From the NCBI RefSeq assembly GCF_024171955.1, contig NZ_JAMTCS010000002.1, positions 235,300 through 299,299 of the forward strand: a stretch of DNA of 64,000 nt, read 5' to 3'. The stretch comes from Promicromonospora thailandica. Its GTDB lineage: Bacteria > Actinomycetota > Actinomycetes > Actinomycetales > Cellulomonadaceae. Both the position numbers and the translations under genes were made by a program. This document shows, one piece after another, positions 33,891 through 42,886 of this stretch; positions within the stretch are counted from its first letter, which is position 1; every line of letters starts with the position of its first letter. The notes under the pieces were generated by a model. It was not told the DNA's origin. It saw only the letters and a list, made by a program, of their open reading frames with translations, and made no database searches.

Positions 33891-34844
33891 GTGGAACTCG
33901 ACATGCGGCACTTGAAGATGGTCGTCGCCGTTGCCGAGTCGGGCAGCGTCACCAAGGCGGCCGCTGCCCTCGGCATCGCGCAGCCGGCGTTGACGGCGCA
34001 GCTGAACCGCATCGACCGGTCGCTGGGCGGCAACGTGTTCGTCCGCGACCGCTTCGGCGCGCGCCCGACGGAGCTCGGCGACCTGATCCTCCGGCACGCC
34101 CGCGTGCTCCTGCCCGCGATGGCGGCCCTGGCGGACGACGCGGAGCGGCTCGTCAACGGCGACGTCGCGCGCGGCGAGACGGTCCGGGTCGGCATCACCG
34201 GCACGTCGCTCGGCGGCCTGTTCGTGAACCAGCTGCACATCGCCATCCCCGGCGCCGAGGTCACCACGGCCATGCCCCACCTGGCCGACGACGTGGCGTC
34301 CCGGCTGACCCGCGGCACCATCGACGTCGGCCTGGTCGGGATGTGCTCCGACGTCTCGCCGCCGTCGGCGGGCGAGGTGGCGTGGACCCGGGTCTGCACC
34401 GACCCCATGTTCGTGCTGATCGACGAGCACCACCCGTACGCGGGCAAGCCCGAGGTCTCGTTGACCGAGCTCGCCGAGGAGCAGTGGCTCTGCGTGCCCT
34501 CGCACAGCTGCCTCGAGGAGTGCTTCGTGTCGGCGTGCGTGCGGGCGGGGTTCACGCCGCGCGGCATGGGCGAGGCGGAGTGGACCACCGCCGTCGACCA
34601 GGTGCGGGCGGGGCGGGCGGTGGCGCTCGTGGAGCCCGGCCAGCTGGACCCACCGGGGGCCGTGACGGTGCCGCTCGCGGGGGCGCCGCTGCGCCGCACC
34701 CACTACCTCGGCTGGCGGCACGACGCCGACCTGCGCGTGGACCTGGAGGCCGTCGAGGGTGCGGCCCACCGCGCGCACCGGGACGCCGTGCGCCGCAGCC
34801 CGCAGTACGAGCAGTGGCTCGCGATGTACGGCATGCTCGCTTGA
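33891..34844 (+). CDS. LysR-family transcriptional regulator
   Basis: A 317-residue regulator. The N-terminal winged helix-turn-helix is AESGSVTKAAAALGIAQPAL, followed by the linker helix and a periplasmic-binding-like effector domain (about 95-300). GTG 33891 is chosen because the protein then begins VELDMRHLKMVVAV, like most LysR proteins, and a -10 hexamer sits just upstream; ATG 33870 would add seven residues. It does not face a divergent operon, so its target is unclear; the protease genes downstream in the same direction are candidates only by proximity. Confidence 0.88.
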   Translation: MELDMRHLKMVVAVAESGSVTKAAAALGIAQPALTAQLNRIDRSLGGNVFVRDRFGARPTELGDLILRHARVLLPAMAALADDAERLVNGDVARGETVRVGITGTSLGGLFVNQLHIAIPGAEVTTAMPHLADDVASRLTRGTIDVGLVGMCSDVSPPSAGEVAWTRVCTDPMFVLIDEHHPYAGKPEVSLTELAEEQWLCVPSHSCLEECFVSACVRAGFTPRGMGEAEWTTAVDQVRAGRAVALVEPGQLDPPGAVTVPLAGAPLRRTHYLGWRHDADLRVDLEAVEGAAHRAHRDAVRRSPQYEQWLAMYGMLA

Positions 34845-35007
34845 CCCGCCAGCTCGGCGCGCCGGGTGTGGTTTGCCCTCCATAGGAAATATGTATGACC
34901 TGAGTGTGATCTGGGCGTGACGACCGACTCCTCCTACGGTGGGCGAGCGGGTGAAAAATCACCTGTGGGTGGAACTTCACCCTCTCCTACCTGAGGAGTC
35001 GCAGGAG

Positions 35008-36129
35008 ATGAGACGCACTTCCCTCCGGGGCGTCGCCGTGGCAACCGCCACCGTGGGCCTCTTTGCCGGCACCATCAACGCCGTTGCTGCCGGGTCCACC
35101 GACGCCGAGTCCGCCGCCGCGGGCTACACGCCCGGCCTGGTCGCCGCGATGGAGCGCGACCTGGGCCTGACCACCGCCGAGGCCGTGGACCGCCTCGCGG
35201 TCCAGGAGGCGCTGGCCGCCACGCAGCACGGTCTGGAGAAGTCGCTCGGTGCGTCGTACGCCGGCGCCTGGCTCGAGGGCGCGGACGCCCTGCACGTCGC
35301 CGTGACCGACTCCGCACGGGCGGCCGCCGTCCGCGCGGCGGGAGCGACCCCGGTCGTCGTCGACAGCTCGCTCGCGGCGCTGGACGCCTGGACGGCCGAC
35401 CTGGACGGCGCGCTGTCGTCGTCCGACGTGACCTCGTACCACGTGGACGTGGAGACCAACGAGATCGTCATCGACGTGGTCGAGGGCGCGACGGCCGACG
35501 TGCGGGCCGACGTGGCAGCGGCGGGCGTGCCCGCCTCCGCCGTCTCGCTGCGGCAGGCGACGGAGCGCCCGCGCACCTTCGCCGACGTGATCGGCGGGGA
35601 GGCGTACTTCATCGACGGCTCCGCGCGCTGCTCGGTCGGCTTCGCGGTCACCGGCGGCTTCGTCTCGGCCGGGCACTGCGGCTCGGTCGGCTCCTCGGCG
35701 AGCGAGCCCTCGGGCACGTTCGAGGTCTCGGAGTTCCCGGGCAGCGACTACAGCTACGTCTCGGTCGACTCGGACACCCCGGTGGGTGTGGTCGACGACT
35801 GGAACGGCGGCACGGTCGCCGTCGAGGGCTCCTCGCCTGCCGCCGTCGGCGCCTCCGTGTGCCGCTCCGGCTCCACGACCGGCTGGCACTGCGGCACCAT
35901 CGAGGCGCTGAACGCCACGGTGAACTACGCCGAGGGCAGCGTCTCCGGCCTCATCCAGACCGACGTCTGCGCCGAGCCGGGCGACTCGGGCGGCTCGCTG
36001 CTCGCCGGCTCGCAGGCCCAGGGCATGACCTCCGGCGGCAGCGGCAACTGCTCCTCCGGCGGCCAGACGTTCTTCCAGCCCGTCGGTGAGGCGCTGAGCG
36101 CGGCCGGCGTGTCCCTGCTGACCAGCTGA
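35008..36129 (+). CDS. secreted S1E serine protease (streptogrisin/alpha-lytic type) with pro-domain
   Basis: A 373-residue precursor. Signal peptide (~30 residues, RRTSLRGVAVATATVGLFAG), alpha-lytic-type pro-region (about 35-190) and mature chymotrypsin-fold domain starting near residue 194 (VIGGEAYFI). The catalytic triad is His223 (SAGHCG), Asp247 (GSDYSYV) and Ser327 (GDSGGS). Six mature cysteines fit the usual disulfides. GAGGAG (34993-34998) nine bases before ATG 35008 decides the start. A TACGGT hexamer (34935-34940) is a candidate -10. Tandem paralogue of the gene at 36296. Confidence 0.93.
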   Translation: MRRTSLRGVAVATATVGLFAGTINAVAAGSTDAESAAAGYTPGLVAAMERDLGLTTAEAVDRLAVQEALAATQHGLEKSLGASYAGAWLEGADALHVAVTDSARAAAVRAAGATPVVVDSSLAALDAWTADLDGALSSSDVTSYHVDVETNEIVIDVVEGATADVRADVAAAGVPASAVSLRQATERPRTFADVIGGEAYFIDGSARCSVGFAVTGGFVSAGHCGSVGSSASEPSGTFEVSEFPGSDYSYVSVDSDTPVGVVDDWNGGTVAVEGSSPAAVGASVCRSGSTTGWHCGTIEALNATVNYAEGSVSGLIQTDVCAEPGDSGGSLLAGSQAQGMTSGGSGNCSSGGQTFFQPVGEALSAAGVSLLTS

Positions 36130-36143
36130 CCGACCCCGCAGGT

Positions 36144-36175
36144 GGGCGGGTAGGGGCTTCCCCTACCCGCCCTTT
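36144..36175 (+). terminator. intrinsic terminator
   Basis: GGGCGGGTAGGGG (36144-36156) pairs perfectly with CCCCTACCCGCCC (36160-36172) around a three-base loop and is followed by TTT. It separates the two protease genes, so they are transcribed independently. Confidence 0.85.
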
Positions 36176-36295
36176 CGGCTTGTCCGCATATTGCCCCGAT
36201 ATGGCCTAAACGGTATCTGGGAGTTACCTGGGAGCGACCCTACGCTGTCCGGCACTGGGTGAATCCATTGCCCCGACGACAAGGAGTCGCTGGAC

Positions 36296-37747
36296 ATGAG
36301 ACGCACATCCTTCAGAGCAGTCACCGTGGCCACCGCCGCCGCGACGCTCCTCGCCGCAGGCATGACCGCCGCCACCGCAGGCACCGCGGCCCGTTCCGAC
36401 ACCTCCGAGGCGTCCCGGTACGCGCCGGGCATGGTCGCCGCGATGGAGCGCGACCTCGGCCTCACCACCGCGCAGGCCGTGGACCGCCTGCGCACCGACG
36501 AGGCCCTGTCGGCCACGCAGCACACCCTCGCCAAGACCCTCGACGCGCGGTACGCGGGCGCCTGGGTCGAGGGCGACGAGCTGTTCGTCGCCGTGACCGA
36601 CACGGCAGGGGCCGCGAAGGTCCGCGCCGCCGGTGCCAACGCCGTCACCGTCGGCCGGTCGCTCGAGCGTCTCGACCGGATCGCCACCCAGGCCTACCGG
36701 GCGGCCGCCGGCTCGAAGGTCGCGGGCGCCTACGTGGACGTCGAGTCCAACACCGTGGTCGTCGAGGTCGCGGAGGGTTCCCGGGCCGACGTCGTCTCCG
36801 CCGTCCGTCAGGCCGGCGTCCCGGCGGGCTCCGTGTCCGTGGTCGAGGTCGCCCAGATGCCGCGCACCTTCATCAACGTGATCGGCGGCAACGCCTACTA
36901 CATCGGCGGCGGCCGCTGCTCGGTCGGCTTCTCCGCCACGGGCGGCTTCGTCACGGCGGGTCACTGCGGCTCGCGCGGGGCCACGACCACCTCGCCCAGC
37001 GGCACCTTCCAGGTCTCCTCGTTCCCCGGCAACGACTACGCCTACGTGAACACGGGCTCCGACGACACCCTGATCGGCGCCGTGAACAACTACAGCGGCG
37101 GCACGGTCAACGTCGCGGGCTCGACCCCGGCCGCCGTCGGCGCCACGGTCTGCCGCTCCGGCTCCACGACCGGCTGGCACTGCGGCACCATCCAGGCGCT
37201 CAACGCCTCGGTCACCTACGCCGAGGGCACCGTGAGCGGCCTGATCCGCACCAACGTGTGCGCCGAGCCGGGTGACTCGGGCGGCTCGCTGCTCGCGGGC
37301 AGCCAGGCCCAGGGCATGACGTCGGGCGGCAGCGGCAACTGCCGCTCGGGCGGCACCACCTACTTCCAGCCGGTGAACGAGGCGCTGAGCGCCGCGGGCG
37401 TCTCGCTCATCACGAACGGTGGCGGCAGCACGCCCACGGGCTGCTCGGGCGAGGAGTCGGCGTTCAGCGGCTCGCTGAGCTCGGGCGCCCAGGCCGCCGA
37501 GCCGGGCACCTCCGGGTTCTCCTCGGGCTCCGGCACCATCACGGGCTGCCTCGACGGCCCGAGCGGCACCGACTTCGACCTGTACCTGCAGAAGGTCAGC
37601 GGCGGCTCGTGGGTCACCGTCGCGCAGGGCATCACCACCTCGCCCGACGAGCGCGTGAGCTACTCGGGCACGTCCGGCACCTACCGCTGGGTCGTGCGCG
37701 CCTACTCCGGTTCCGGCTCGTACACGGGCGGCTGGTCCACCCCGTGA
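36296..37747 (+). CDS. secreted S1E serine protease with pro-domain and C-terminal beta-sandwich domain
   Basis: A 483-residue precursor with the same plan as its neighbour: signal peptide, pro-region, mature protease from VIGGNAYYIGGGRCSVGFS with His223 (TAGHCG), Asp247 (GNDYAYV) and Ser328 (GDSGGS). After a Gly/Ser/Thr/Pro linker (~375) it has an extra ~105-residue domain with two Cys (TGCSGEESAF; ITGCLDGPSG) and a DFDLYLQKV strand, resembling pre-peptidase C-terminal (PPC) or carbohydrate/cell-surface binding sandwiches. It lacks the other gene's plain end, so the two enzymes likely differ in targeting rather than chemistry. TACGCT at 36241-36246 may be the -10. Confidence 0.93.
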   Translation: MRRTSFRAVTVATAAATLLAAGMTAATAGTAARSDTSEASRYAPGMVAAMERDLGLTTAQAVDRLRTDEALSATQHTLAKTLDARYAGAWVEGDELFVAVTDTAGAAKVRAAGANAVTVGRSLERLDRIATQAYRAAAGSKVAGAYVDVESNTVVVEVAEGSRADVVSAVRQAGVPAGSVSVVEVAQMPRTFINVIGGNAYYIGGGRCSVGFSATGGFVTAGHCGSRGATTTSPSGTFQVSSFPGNDYAYVNTGSDDTLIGAVNNYSGGTVNVAGSTPAAVGATVCRSGSTTGWHCGTIQALNASVTYAEGTVSGLIRTNVCAEPGDSGGSLLAGSQAQGMTSGGSGNCRSGGTTYFQPVNEALSAAGVSLITNGGGSTPTGCSGEESAFSGSLSSGAQAAEPGTSGFSSGSGTITGCLDGPSGTDFDLYLQKVSGGSWVTVAQGITTSPDERVSYSGTSGTYRWVVRAYSGSGSYTGGWSTP

Positions 37748-37752
37748 CGGCA

Positions 37753-37794
37753 GGCCGGGCGTGCGGGTCGCCGGCGCGACCCGCACGCCCGGCC
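37753..37794. terminator. hairpin terminator
   Basis: GGCCGGGCGTGCGGGTCG (37753-37770) pairs perfectly with 37777-37794 around a six-base loop. It lies between the convergent protease and PAP2 genes and can serve both. Confidence 0.8.
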
Positions 37795-37810
37795 GGTCGG
37801 CCAGGAAAGA

Positions 37811-38683
37811 TCAGGGCCGTGCCGTCGACTGCCGGACCACGAGCAGCACGGCGAACGCCACCGCCGTCACCGCGACCACGCCGAGCAGCCCGCCCATGTA
37901 GGCCGTGAGGTCGCCGCCCACGGGCAGGCCCCAGCGGTAGCCGAGCACGCCGCCGAGCGCGCCGGCGGCGAGGACGCCGGCGCCCGCGCCGCCGAGCAGC
38001 AGCAGGCCGGCGGTCGCGGCGGTGCCCGCACCCGCGCCGGCCTGGGCGGTGTCGTCGAGCGAGGACGGCATGCCGAGGGCGGACACCCCGGCACCCCAGG
38101 CGAGCACCACGAGCACGGCGGCGACGACGTCGGACGGCCGGTGCCACTGCCCGACCAGCGTCGAGATGCCGGTGGCGCCCGTGTAGGCGGCCCCCGCCAG
38201 CGCCACGAGCGGCCGCCAGCGGCGGGGCACGGCGATCAGGAGCGCCGCCGCGACCGACGCGGCGACCGTGGTGTGCCCGCTCGGCAGGGTGTTGACGTCG
38301 GCGCGGGGCACGTCGAGCAGCGGCGGGCGCCCGAGCACGAGGTGCTTGAGCACCTGCGTGGTGAGGTTGGCGCCCACGACCAGGACCGCGACCTGTGCCG
38401 CGAGCCACCAGCGCCCACGGGCCAGCGCGACGACGACCGCCGCGCCCACGCCCAGGACGACGAACGTGGCGGACACCACATCGAGCACCGGCTCGGCGAG
38501 GTCCCAGAGCACGCCCTGCCCGCGGACGGCACCGTCGAGCGCGAGCTGGTCGGCGCGCTGGCCGCGGCCCGACGTGACGAAGACGTCCCACGTCGACCAC
38601 ACGCCCCACAGCGCCAGCAGCGCGACGGCCGCTGCGGTGACGCGGGGCCGCAGCCGTGGCGCGGGAAGGGTACGGTCCGTCAT
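37811..38683 (-). CDS. PAP2-family membrane phosphatase
   Basis: A 290-residue protein with about seven membrane helices. The three phosphatase motifs are present: KHLVLGRPP (motif 1), LPSGHTTVA (motif 2, acid/base His) and the histidine of GQWHRPSDVVAA (motif 3). Members dephosphorylate lipid phosphates such as phosphatidic acid, phosphatidylglycerophosphate or undecaprenyl pyrophosphate at the membrane. The three C-terminal helices after motif 3 are more than the minimal fold needs. ATG 38683 follows TACGGT by six bases on the minus strand. Confidence 0.88.
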   Translation of the reverse strand: MTDRTLPAPRLRPRVTAAAVALLALWGVWSTWDVFVTSGRGQRADQLALDGAVRGQGVLWDLAEPVLDVVSATFVVLGVGAAVVVALARGRWWLAAQVAVLVVGANLTTQVLKHLVLGRPPLLDVPRADVNTLPSGHTTVAASVAAALLIAVPRRWRPLVALAGAAYTGATGISTLVGQWHRPSDVVAAVLVVLAWGAGVSALGMPSSLDDTAQAGAGAGTAATAGLLLLGGAGAGVLAAGALGGVLGYRWGLPVGGDLTAYMGGLLGVVAVTAVAFAVLLVVRQSTARP

Positions 38684-38689
38684 GGGCCC

Positions 38690-38695
38690 ACCGTA
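38690..38695 (-). promoter_or_regulatory. -10 element TACGGT for leaderless PAP2 gene
   Basis: On the minus strand TACGGT is six bases before the ATG at 38683; the same hexamer and spacing are used before nirB. Confidence 0.5.
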
Positions 38696-38865
38696 AGGGA
38701 CCGGCCTGAAGAGATCCCACAGGCGAAATCACCACGGTCATGTGAAAGCACGGGGCAACCCGATGTCAGCCGGATAGGGTGCGATCCGTCGCGCCTGGCG
38801 TACCGTGAACTCTCCAACGCCACTCGGCGCACCACCCCAGACCCGCAGGAAGCAGGCAGGACCGG

Positions 38866-41646
38866 ATGTCCCAGGCACGCAAGCTCGTGATCGTGGAGTC
38901 GCCCACGAAGGCTCGAAAGATCCAGAGCTACCTCGGCGACGACTACGAGGTCGAGGCGAGCGTCGGGCACATCCGCGACCTCCCGCAGCCCAAGGACCTG
39001 CCCGCGGAGATGAAGAAGGGCCCGTACGGCAAGTTCGCCGTGGACGTGGACAACGGGTTCGACCCGTACTACGTGGTGCACGCGGACAAGAAGAAGAAGG
39101 TCAGCGAGCTGCGCAAGGCGCTCAAGGACGCCGACGAGCTCTTCCTCGCCACCGACGAGGACCGCGAGGGCGAGGCCATCGCGTGGCACCTGATCCAGGA
39201 GCTCAAGCCCAAGGTCCCCGTCAAGCGCATGGTGTTCCACGAGATCACGCGGGACGCGATCCTCCGCGCGCTGGAGAACACCCGCGAGCTGGACCAGGAC
39301 CTCGTCGACGCGCAGGAGACGCGGCGCATCCTCGACCGCCTGTACGGCTACGAGGTCTCGCCGGTGCTGTGGCGCAAGGTGCGCCAGGGCCTGTCCGCGG
39401 GCCGCGTCCAGTCCGTGGCGACGCGCCTCGTCGTGGAGCGGGAGCGCGAGCGCATGGCGTTCGTGCCCGCCGACTACTGGGACGTCGCGGGCACCTTCGC
39501 GGTGGCGGACGACGGCCAGCCCACCTTCCGCGCGCGCCTCACCCAGCTCGCCGGCGACAAGGTCGCCTCGGGCCGTGACTTCGACGACCGGGGCCGGCTC
39601 AAGGTCCGCACGGGCGTGGTCCAGCTCGACGAGGCGACGGCGAACGCCGTCGTCGCGGGGCTGCAGGCGGCCGACTTCTCGGTCCGCAGCCTGGAGACCA
39701 AGCCCTACACGCGGCGCCCCGCCGCGCCGTTCACCACCTCCACGATGCAGCAGGAGGCGGGCCGAAAGCTGCGGATGTCGTCGCGCCAGGCGATGCGCAC
39801 CGCGCAGGCCCTGTACGAGAACGGCTACATCACCTACATGCGCACCGACAGCCCCTCGCTGTCGAAGGAGGCGACCGACGCCGCCCGCCGGCAGGCCGCC
39901 GAGCTGTACGGCCCCGAGTACGTGCCGGGTGCGCCGCGGCTGTACCAGTCCAAGTCCAAGGGCGCCCAGGAGGCGCACGAGGCCATCCGCCCGGCGGGCG
40001 ACTCGTTCCGCACCCCGGCGCAGGTCGCCGGCGAGCTGAGCGGCGACCAGTTCCGCCTGTACGAGCTGATCTGGAAGCGCACGGTCGCGTCCCAGATGGC
40101 CGACGCCAAGGGGTCGACGGCGTCCGTGCGGCTCGGTGCGGTCGTCGTCGGGGGTGCGCGGGGCGGCGACGAGGCGGTGTTCTCGGCGTCGGGCACGGTC
40201 ATCTCGTTCCGCGGCTTCCTGGCCGCGTACGAGGAGGGCGCCGACGCCGACAGCGAGGCCGAGGGCGCCGCTGCGGCCAAGGAGACCCGCCTGCCGACGA
40301 TGGCCGAGGGCGACGCCCTGACCGGGACCGACCTGGCGGCCGACGGCCACTCCACGACGCCGCCCGCCCGCTACACCGAGGCCTCGCTGGTCAAGGCGCT
40401 GGAGGAGCGCGGCATCGGCCGCCCGTCCACGTACGCCGCCACGATCTCGACCATCCAGGACCGCGGGTACGTCGTGACGCGCGGCCAGGCGCTCGTGCCC
40501 ACGTGGCTCGCCTTCGCGGTGGTCCGCCTGCTGGAGGAGCACTTCGACCGGCTCGTCGACTACGACTTCACGGCCACGATGGAAGCCGACCTCGACCAGA
40601 TCGCCGCGGGCTCCCGCGAGCGGGTGGCCTGGCTCAAGGAGTTCTACTTCGGCGAGGCCGAGGGCAACCTCGGCACGTCCGACGAGCTCGGCGTGGACAG
40701 CGACGGCGGCGGCCTGCGCGCGCTCGTGGAGAACCTCGGCGAGATCGACGCCGCGGCCGTCAACTCGGTGGACATCGGCGAGGGCATCCGCGTGCGCGTG
40801 GGCCGGTACGGCCCGTACGTCGAGGACCTCGCGGCCGAGGTGGAGGAGGGCAAGAACCCGCCGCGCGCCTCGGTGCCCGACGACATCGCGCCCGACGAGC
40901 TGACCGTGGAGAAGGCGCGCGAGCTGCTCGCCGCGGGGGCGGACGACGGCCGCGTGCTGGGCACCCACCCCGAGTCGGGCAACCCCGTCGTCGCGAAGAA
41001 CGGCCGGTACGGCCCCTACGTGACCGAGCAGCTGCCCGAGCCCGACCTGGACCCGGACCTGTCGGCCGCGGCGCGCAAGCGCGCCCTGGCCGCGCTGCCC
41101 AAGCCGCGGACGGCGTCGCTGCTCAAGACGCAGTCCCTGGACTCGGTGACGCTCGAGGACGCGCTGCAGCTCATGTCGCTGCCGCGGGTCGTGGGCGTGG
41201 ACCCCGAGTCGGGCGACGAGATCACCGCGCAGAACGGCCGCTACGGCCCGTATCTCAAGAAGGGCACGGACTCGCGCACGCTGCCGTCCGAGGAGGCCAT
41301 CTTCACGGTCACCCTCGACGAGGCGCTCGAGATCTACAAGCAGCCCAAGCGCGGGCGCGGGCGGACGGCGACGCCGCCGCTGCGCGAGCTGGGCGACGAC
41401 CCGAACAGCGGCAAGCCGATCCAGGTCAAGGACGGCCGGTTCGGCCCGTACGTGACCGACGGCGAGACCAACCGCACCCTGCCGCGGGACCTCACGCCCG
41501 AGACGGTCACCGCCGAGCGGGCCATCGAGCTGCTCGCCGAGAAGCGCGCCCAGGGCCCGGCCAAGAAGCGCACCACGCGGACGACGACGAAGAAGGCCCC
41601 CGCGAAGAAGCCCGCCGCCAAGAAGGCGTCGACGGCCAAGAAGTGA
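38866..41646 (+). CDS. topA: DNA topoisomerase I
   Basis: A 926-residue type IA topoisomerase that relaxes negative supercoils. The TOPRIM domain starts at LVIVESPTKARKI with the acidic motif TDEDREGEAIAWHL; the catalytic Tyr lies in GYITYMRTDS near residue 325. The C-terminal third has four GRYGPYV/GRFGPYV repeats and ends in a Lys/Ala-rich tail (KKAPAKKPAAKKASTAKK), as in other actinobacterial enzymes that lack zinc fingers and use lysine repeats for processivity. Start ATG 38866; TACCGT near 38800 could be its -10. It heads the conserved topA-tmk-holB neighbourhood. Confidence 0.98.
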   Translation: MSQARKLVIVESPTKARKIQSYLGDDYEVEASVGHIRDLPQPKDLPAEMKKGPYGKFAVDVDNGFDPYYVVHADKKKKVSELRKALKDADELFLATDEDREGEAIAWHLIQELKPKVPVKRMVFHEITRDAILRALENTRELDQDLVDAQETRRILDRLYGYEVSPVLWRKVRQGLSAGRVQSVATRLVVERERERMAFVPADYWDVAGTFAVADDGQPTFRARLTQLAGDKVASGRDFDDRGRLKVRTGVVQLDEATANAVVAGLQAADFSVRSLETKPYTRRPAAPFTTSTMQQEAGRKLRMSSRQAMRTAQALYENGYITYMRTDSPSLSKEATDAARRQAAELYGPEYVPGAPRLYQSKSKGAQEAHEAIRPAGDSFRTPAQVAGELSGDQFRLYELIWKRTVASQMADAKGSTASVRLGAVVVGGARGGDEAVFSASGTVISFRGFLAAYEEGADADSEAEGAAAAKETRLPTMAEGDALTGTDLAADGHSTTPPARYTEASLVKALEERGIGRPSTYAATISTIQDRGYVVTRGQALVPTWLAFAVVRLLEEHFDRLVDYDFTATMEADLDQIAAGSRERVAWLKEFYFGEAEGNLGTSDELGVDSDGGGLRALVENLGEIDAAAVNSVDIGEGIRVRVGRYGPYVEDLAAEVEEGKNPPRASVPDDIAPDELTVEKARELLAAGADDGRVLGTHPESGNPVVAKNGRYGPYVTEQLPEPDLDPDLSAAARKRALAALPKPRTASLLKTQSLDSVTLEDALQLMSLPRVVGVDPESGDEITAQNGRYGPYLKKGTDSRTLPSEEAIFTVTLDEALEIYKQPKRGRGRTATPPLRELGDDPNSGKPIQVKDGRFGPYVTDGETNRTLPRDLTPETVTAERAIELLAEKRAQGPAKKRTTRTTTKKAPAKKPAAKKASTAKK

Positions 41647-41647
41647 C

Positions 41648-41697
41648 GACGTGTCGGACGCCCAGGTCACCCGGGTGACCTGGGCGTCCGACACGTC
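41648..41697. terminator. 50-base perfect palindrome, GTGTCRGACGC family copy 3
   Basis: Bases 41648-41672 are the exact reverse complement of 41673-41697, so the whole unit is a spacer-less palindrome starting two bases after the topA stop. The core matches copies 1 and 2 with paired substitutions (GGACGCCCAGG for AGACGCTCAGG, compensated on the other arm), which shows the stem, not the primary sequence, is conserved. Confidence 0.8.
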
Positions 41698-41739
41698 ACA
41701 AGGCGGGCGGCGCCGGCCCGACGGGCGCACGATGAGTAC

Positions 41740-42141
41740 ATGGACGCCAACGAGCAGAGCATCACGGCGATGACCGAGGACGAGTGCTGGGAGTTCCTCT
41801 CGATGCAGCCGATCGGGCGGCTGGGCACGGCCGTCGGCGGGGAGCCCGAGATCTTCCCGCTCAACTTCGCCGTCGCGGACCGGACCATCTACTTCCACAC
41901 GATCCCCGGCACCAAGGTCGCCGAGGTGGCGATCAACGAGAAGGTCGCCTTCGAGGTGGACCAGTGGGGTCCGGAGATCGCGTACAGCGTGGTGGTGAAG
42001 GGCACGGCCGAGATCCTGGAGACCGACGCCGACATCGCGGCCGCCGAGGCCACGAACCTGATCAGCTACCTGGAGGACACCCGGGACACGTGGGTGCGCA
42101 TCACGCCGGCCCACGTGACGGGCCGCCGGCTGCGCCGGTGA
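41740..42141 (+). CDS. pyridoxamine 5'-phosphate oxidase-like flavin/F420-binding protein
   Basis: A 133-residue split-barrel protein of the pyridoxamine-phosphate oxidase superfamily. Recognisable parts are GRLGTAVGGEPEIFPLNFAV and IYFHTIPGTKVAEVAINEKV. Short actinobacterial members bind FMN or F420, or lack activity; residues for true PNPOx substrate binding are not evident. It sits between topA and tmk without sharing an obvious function. No good ribosome binding site precedes the ATG. Confidence 0.8.
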   Translation: MDANEQSITAMTEDECWEFLSMQPIGRLGTAVGGEPEIFPLNFAVADRTIYFHTIPGTKVAEVAINEKVAFEVDQWGPEIAYSVVVKGTAEILETDADIAAAEATNLISYLEDTRDTWVRITPAHVTGRRLRR

Positions 42142-42172
42142 GGGCGCCGCTGAAGATGTCGGTGGTCGCGGT

Positions 42173-42178
42173 TAGTGT
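42173..42178 (+). promoter_or_regulatory. -10 element TAGTGT for leaderless tmk
   Basis: TAGTGT is six bases before GTG 42185, with no ribosome binding site in between. A promoter here would drive tmk-holB as a bicistronic leaderless transcript. Confidence 0.5.
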
Positions 42179-42184
42179 TGCGGC

Positions 42185-42886
42185 GTGAACGCACCGGGCT
42201 ACTTCATCTCCTTCGAGGGCGGCGAGGGCGTCGGCAAGTCGACGCAGGCGCGCCTCCTCGGCGACTGGCTGGCCGGCCTGACCGGCCGCGAGGTCGTGCT
42301 GACGCGCGAGCCCGGTGGCACCGCGCTCGGCGAGGAGCTGCGGGCCGCCGTGATGCACGGGCAGGACATGGGCCCGCGGGCCGAGGCGCTCATCTACGCC
42401 GCCGACCGCGCCCACCACGTCGAGACCGTCGTGCGCCCCACGCTGGAGCGGGGCGGCATCGTGGTCACCGACCGCTACCTCGACTCGTCGGTGGCCTACC
42501 AGTCCGGCGGCCGGGACCTGCCCGCGCACGAGGTCGAGCACATCTCGCTCTGGGCCGCCCGCGGCCTGCGCCCGGACGTCACCGTGCTGCTGGACCTCGA
42601 GCCGGGGTACGCGGTGCAGCGTCGTGCCGCCGCGGAGGGCAAGGGCGGGCTGGACCGCCTCGAGCGCGCGGGCCTGGACTTCCACACCCGCGTGCGGAAC
42701 ACCTTCCTGGAGCGTGCGGCGGCCGACCCGGACCGCTGGGTGGTCATCGACGCGGCGGCGTCGATCGAGGACATCCAGGCGCAGGTCCGGGTGGACGTCG
42801 CGGTCCGGCTCGGCCTCACCCCGGTGGTGGTCGAGGCCACGGGCATCGAGGGGCCGGGCTCCGACCCGGAGGAGGACGCGTCGTGA
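42185..42886 (+). CDS. tmk: thymidylate kinase
   Basis: A 233-residue kinase that phosphorylates dTMP to dTDP for DNA synthesis. The P-loop is SFEGGEGVGKSTQ, followed by LTREPGGTALGEELR and the DR-type motif VVTDRYLDSSVAYQ. The C-terminus has an acidic extension (~15 residues) beyond the usual length. GTG 42185 is supported by the leaderless -10 and by the distance to the P-loop. Its stop overlaps the holB start (GTGA). Confidence 0.96.
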   Translation: MNAPGYFISFEGGEGVGKSTQARLLGDWLAGLTGREVVLTREPGGTALGEELRAAVMHGQDMGPRAEALIYAADRAHHVETVVRPTLERGGIVVTDRYLDSSVAYQSGGRDLPAHEVEHISLWAARGLRPDVTVLLDLEPGYAVQRRAAAEGKGGLDRLERAGLDFHTRVRNTFLERAAADPDRWVVIDAAASIEDIQAQVRVDVAVRLGLTPVVVEATGIEGPGSDPEEDAS

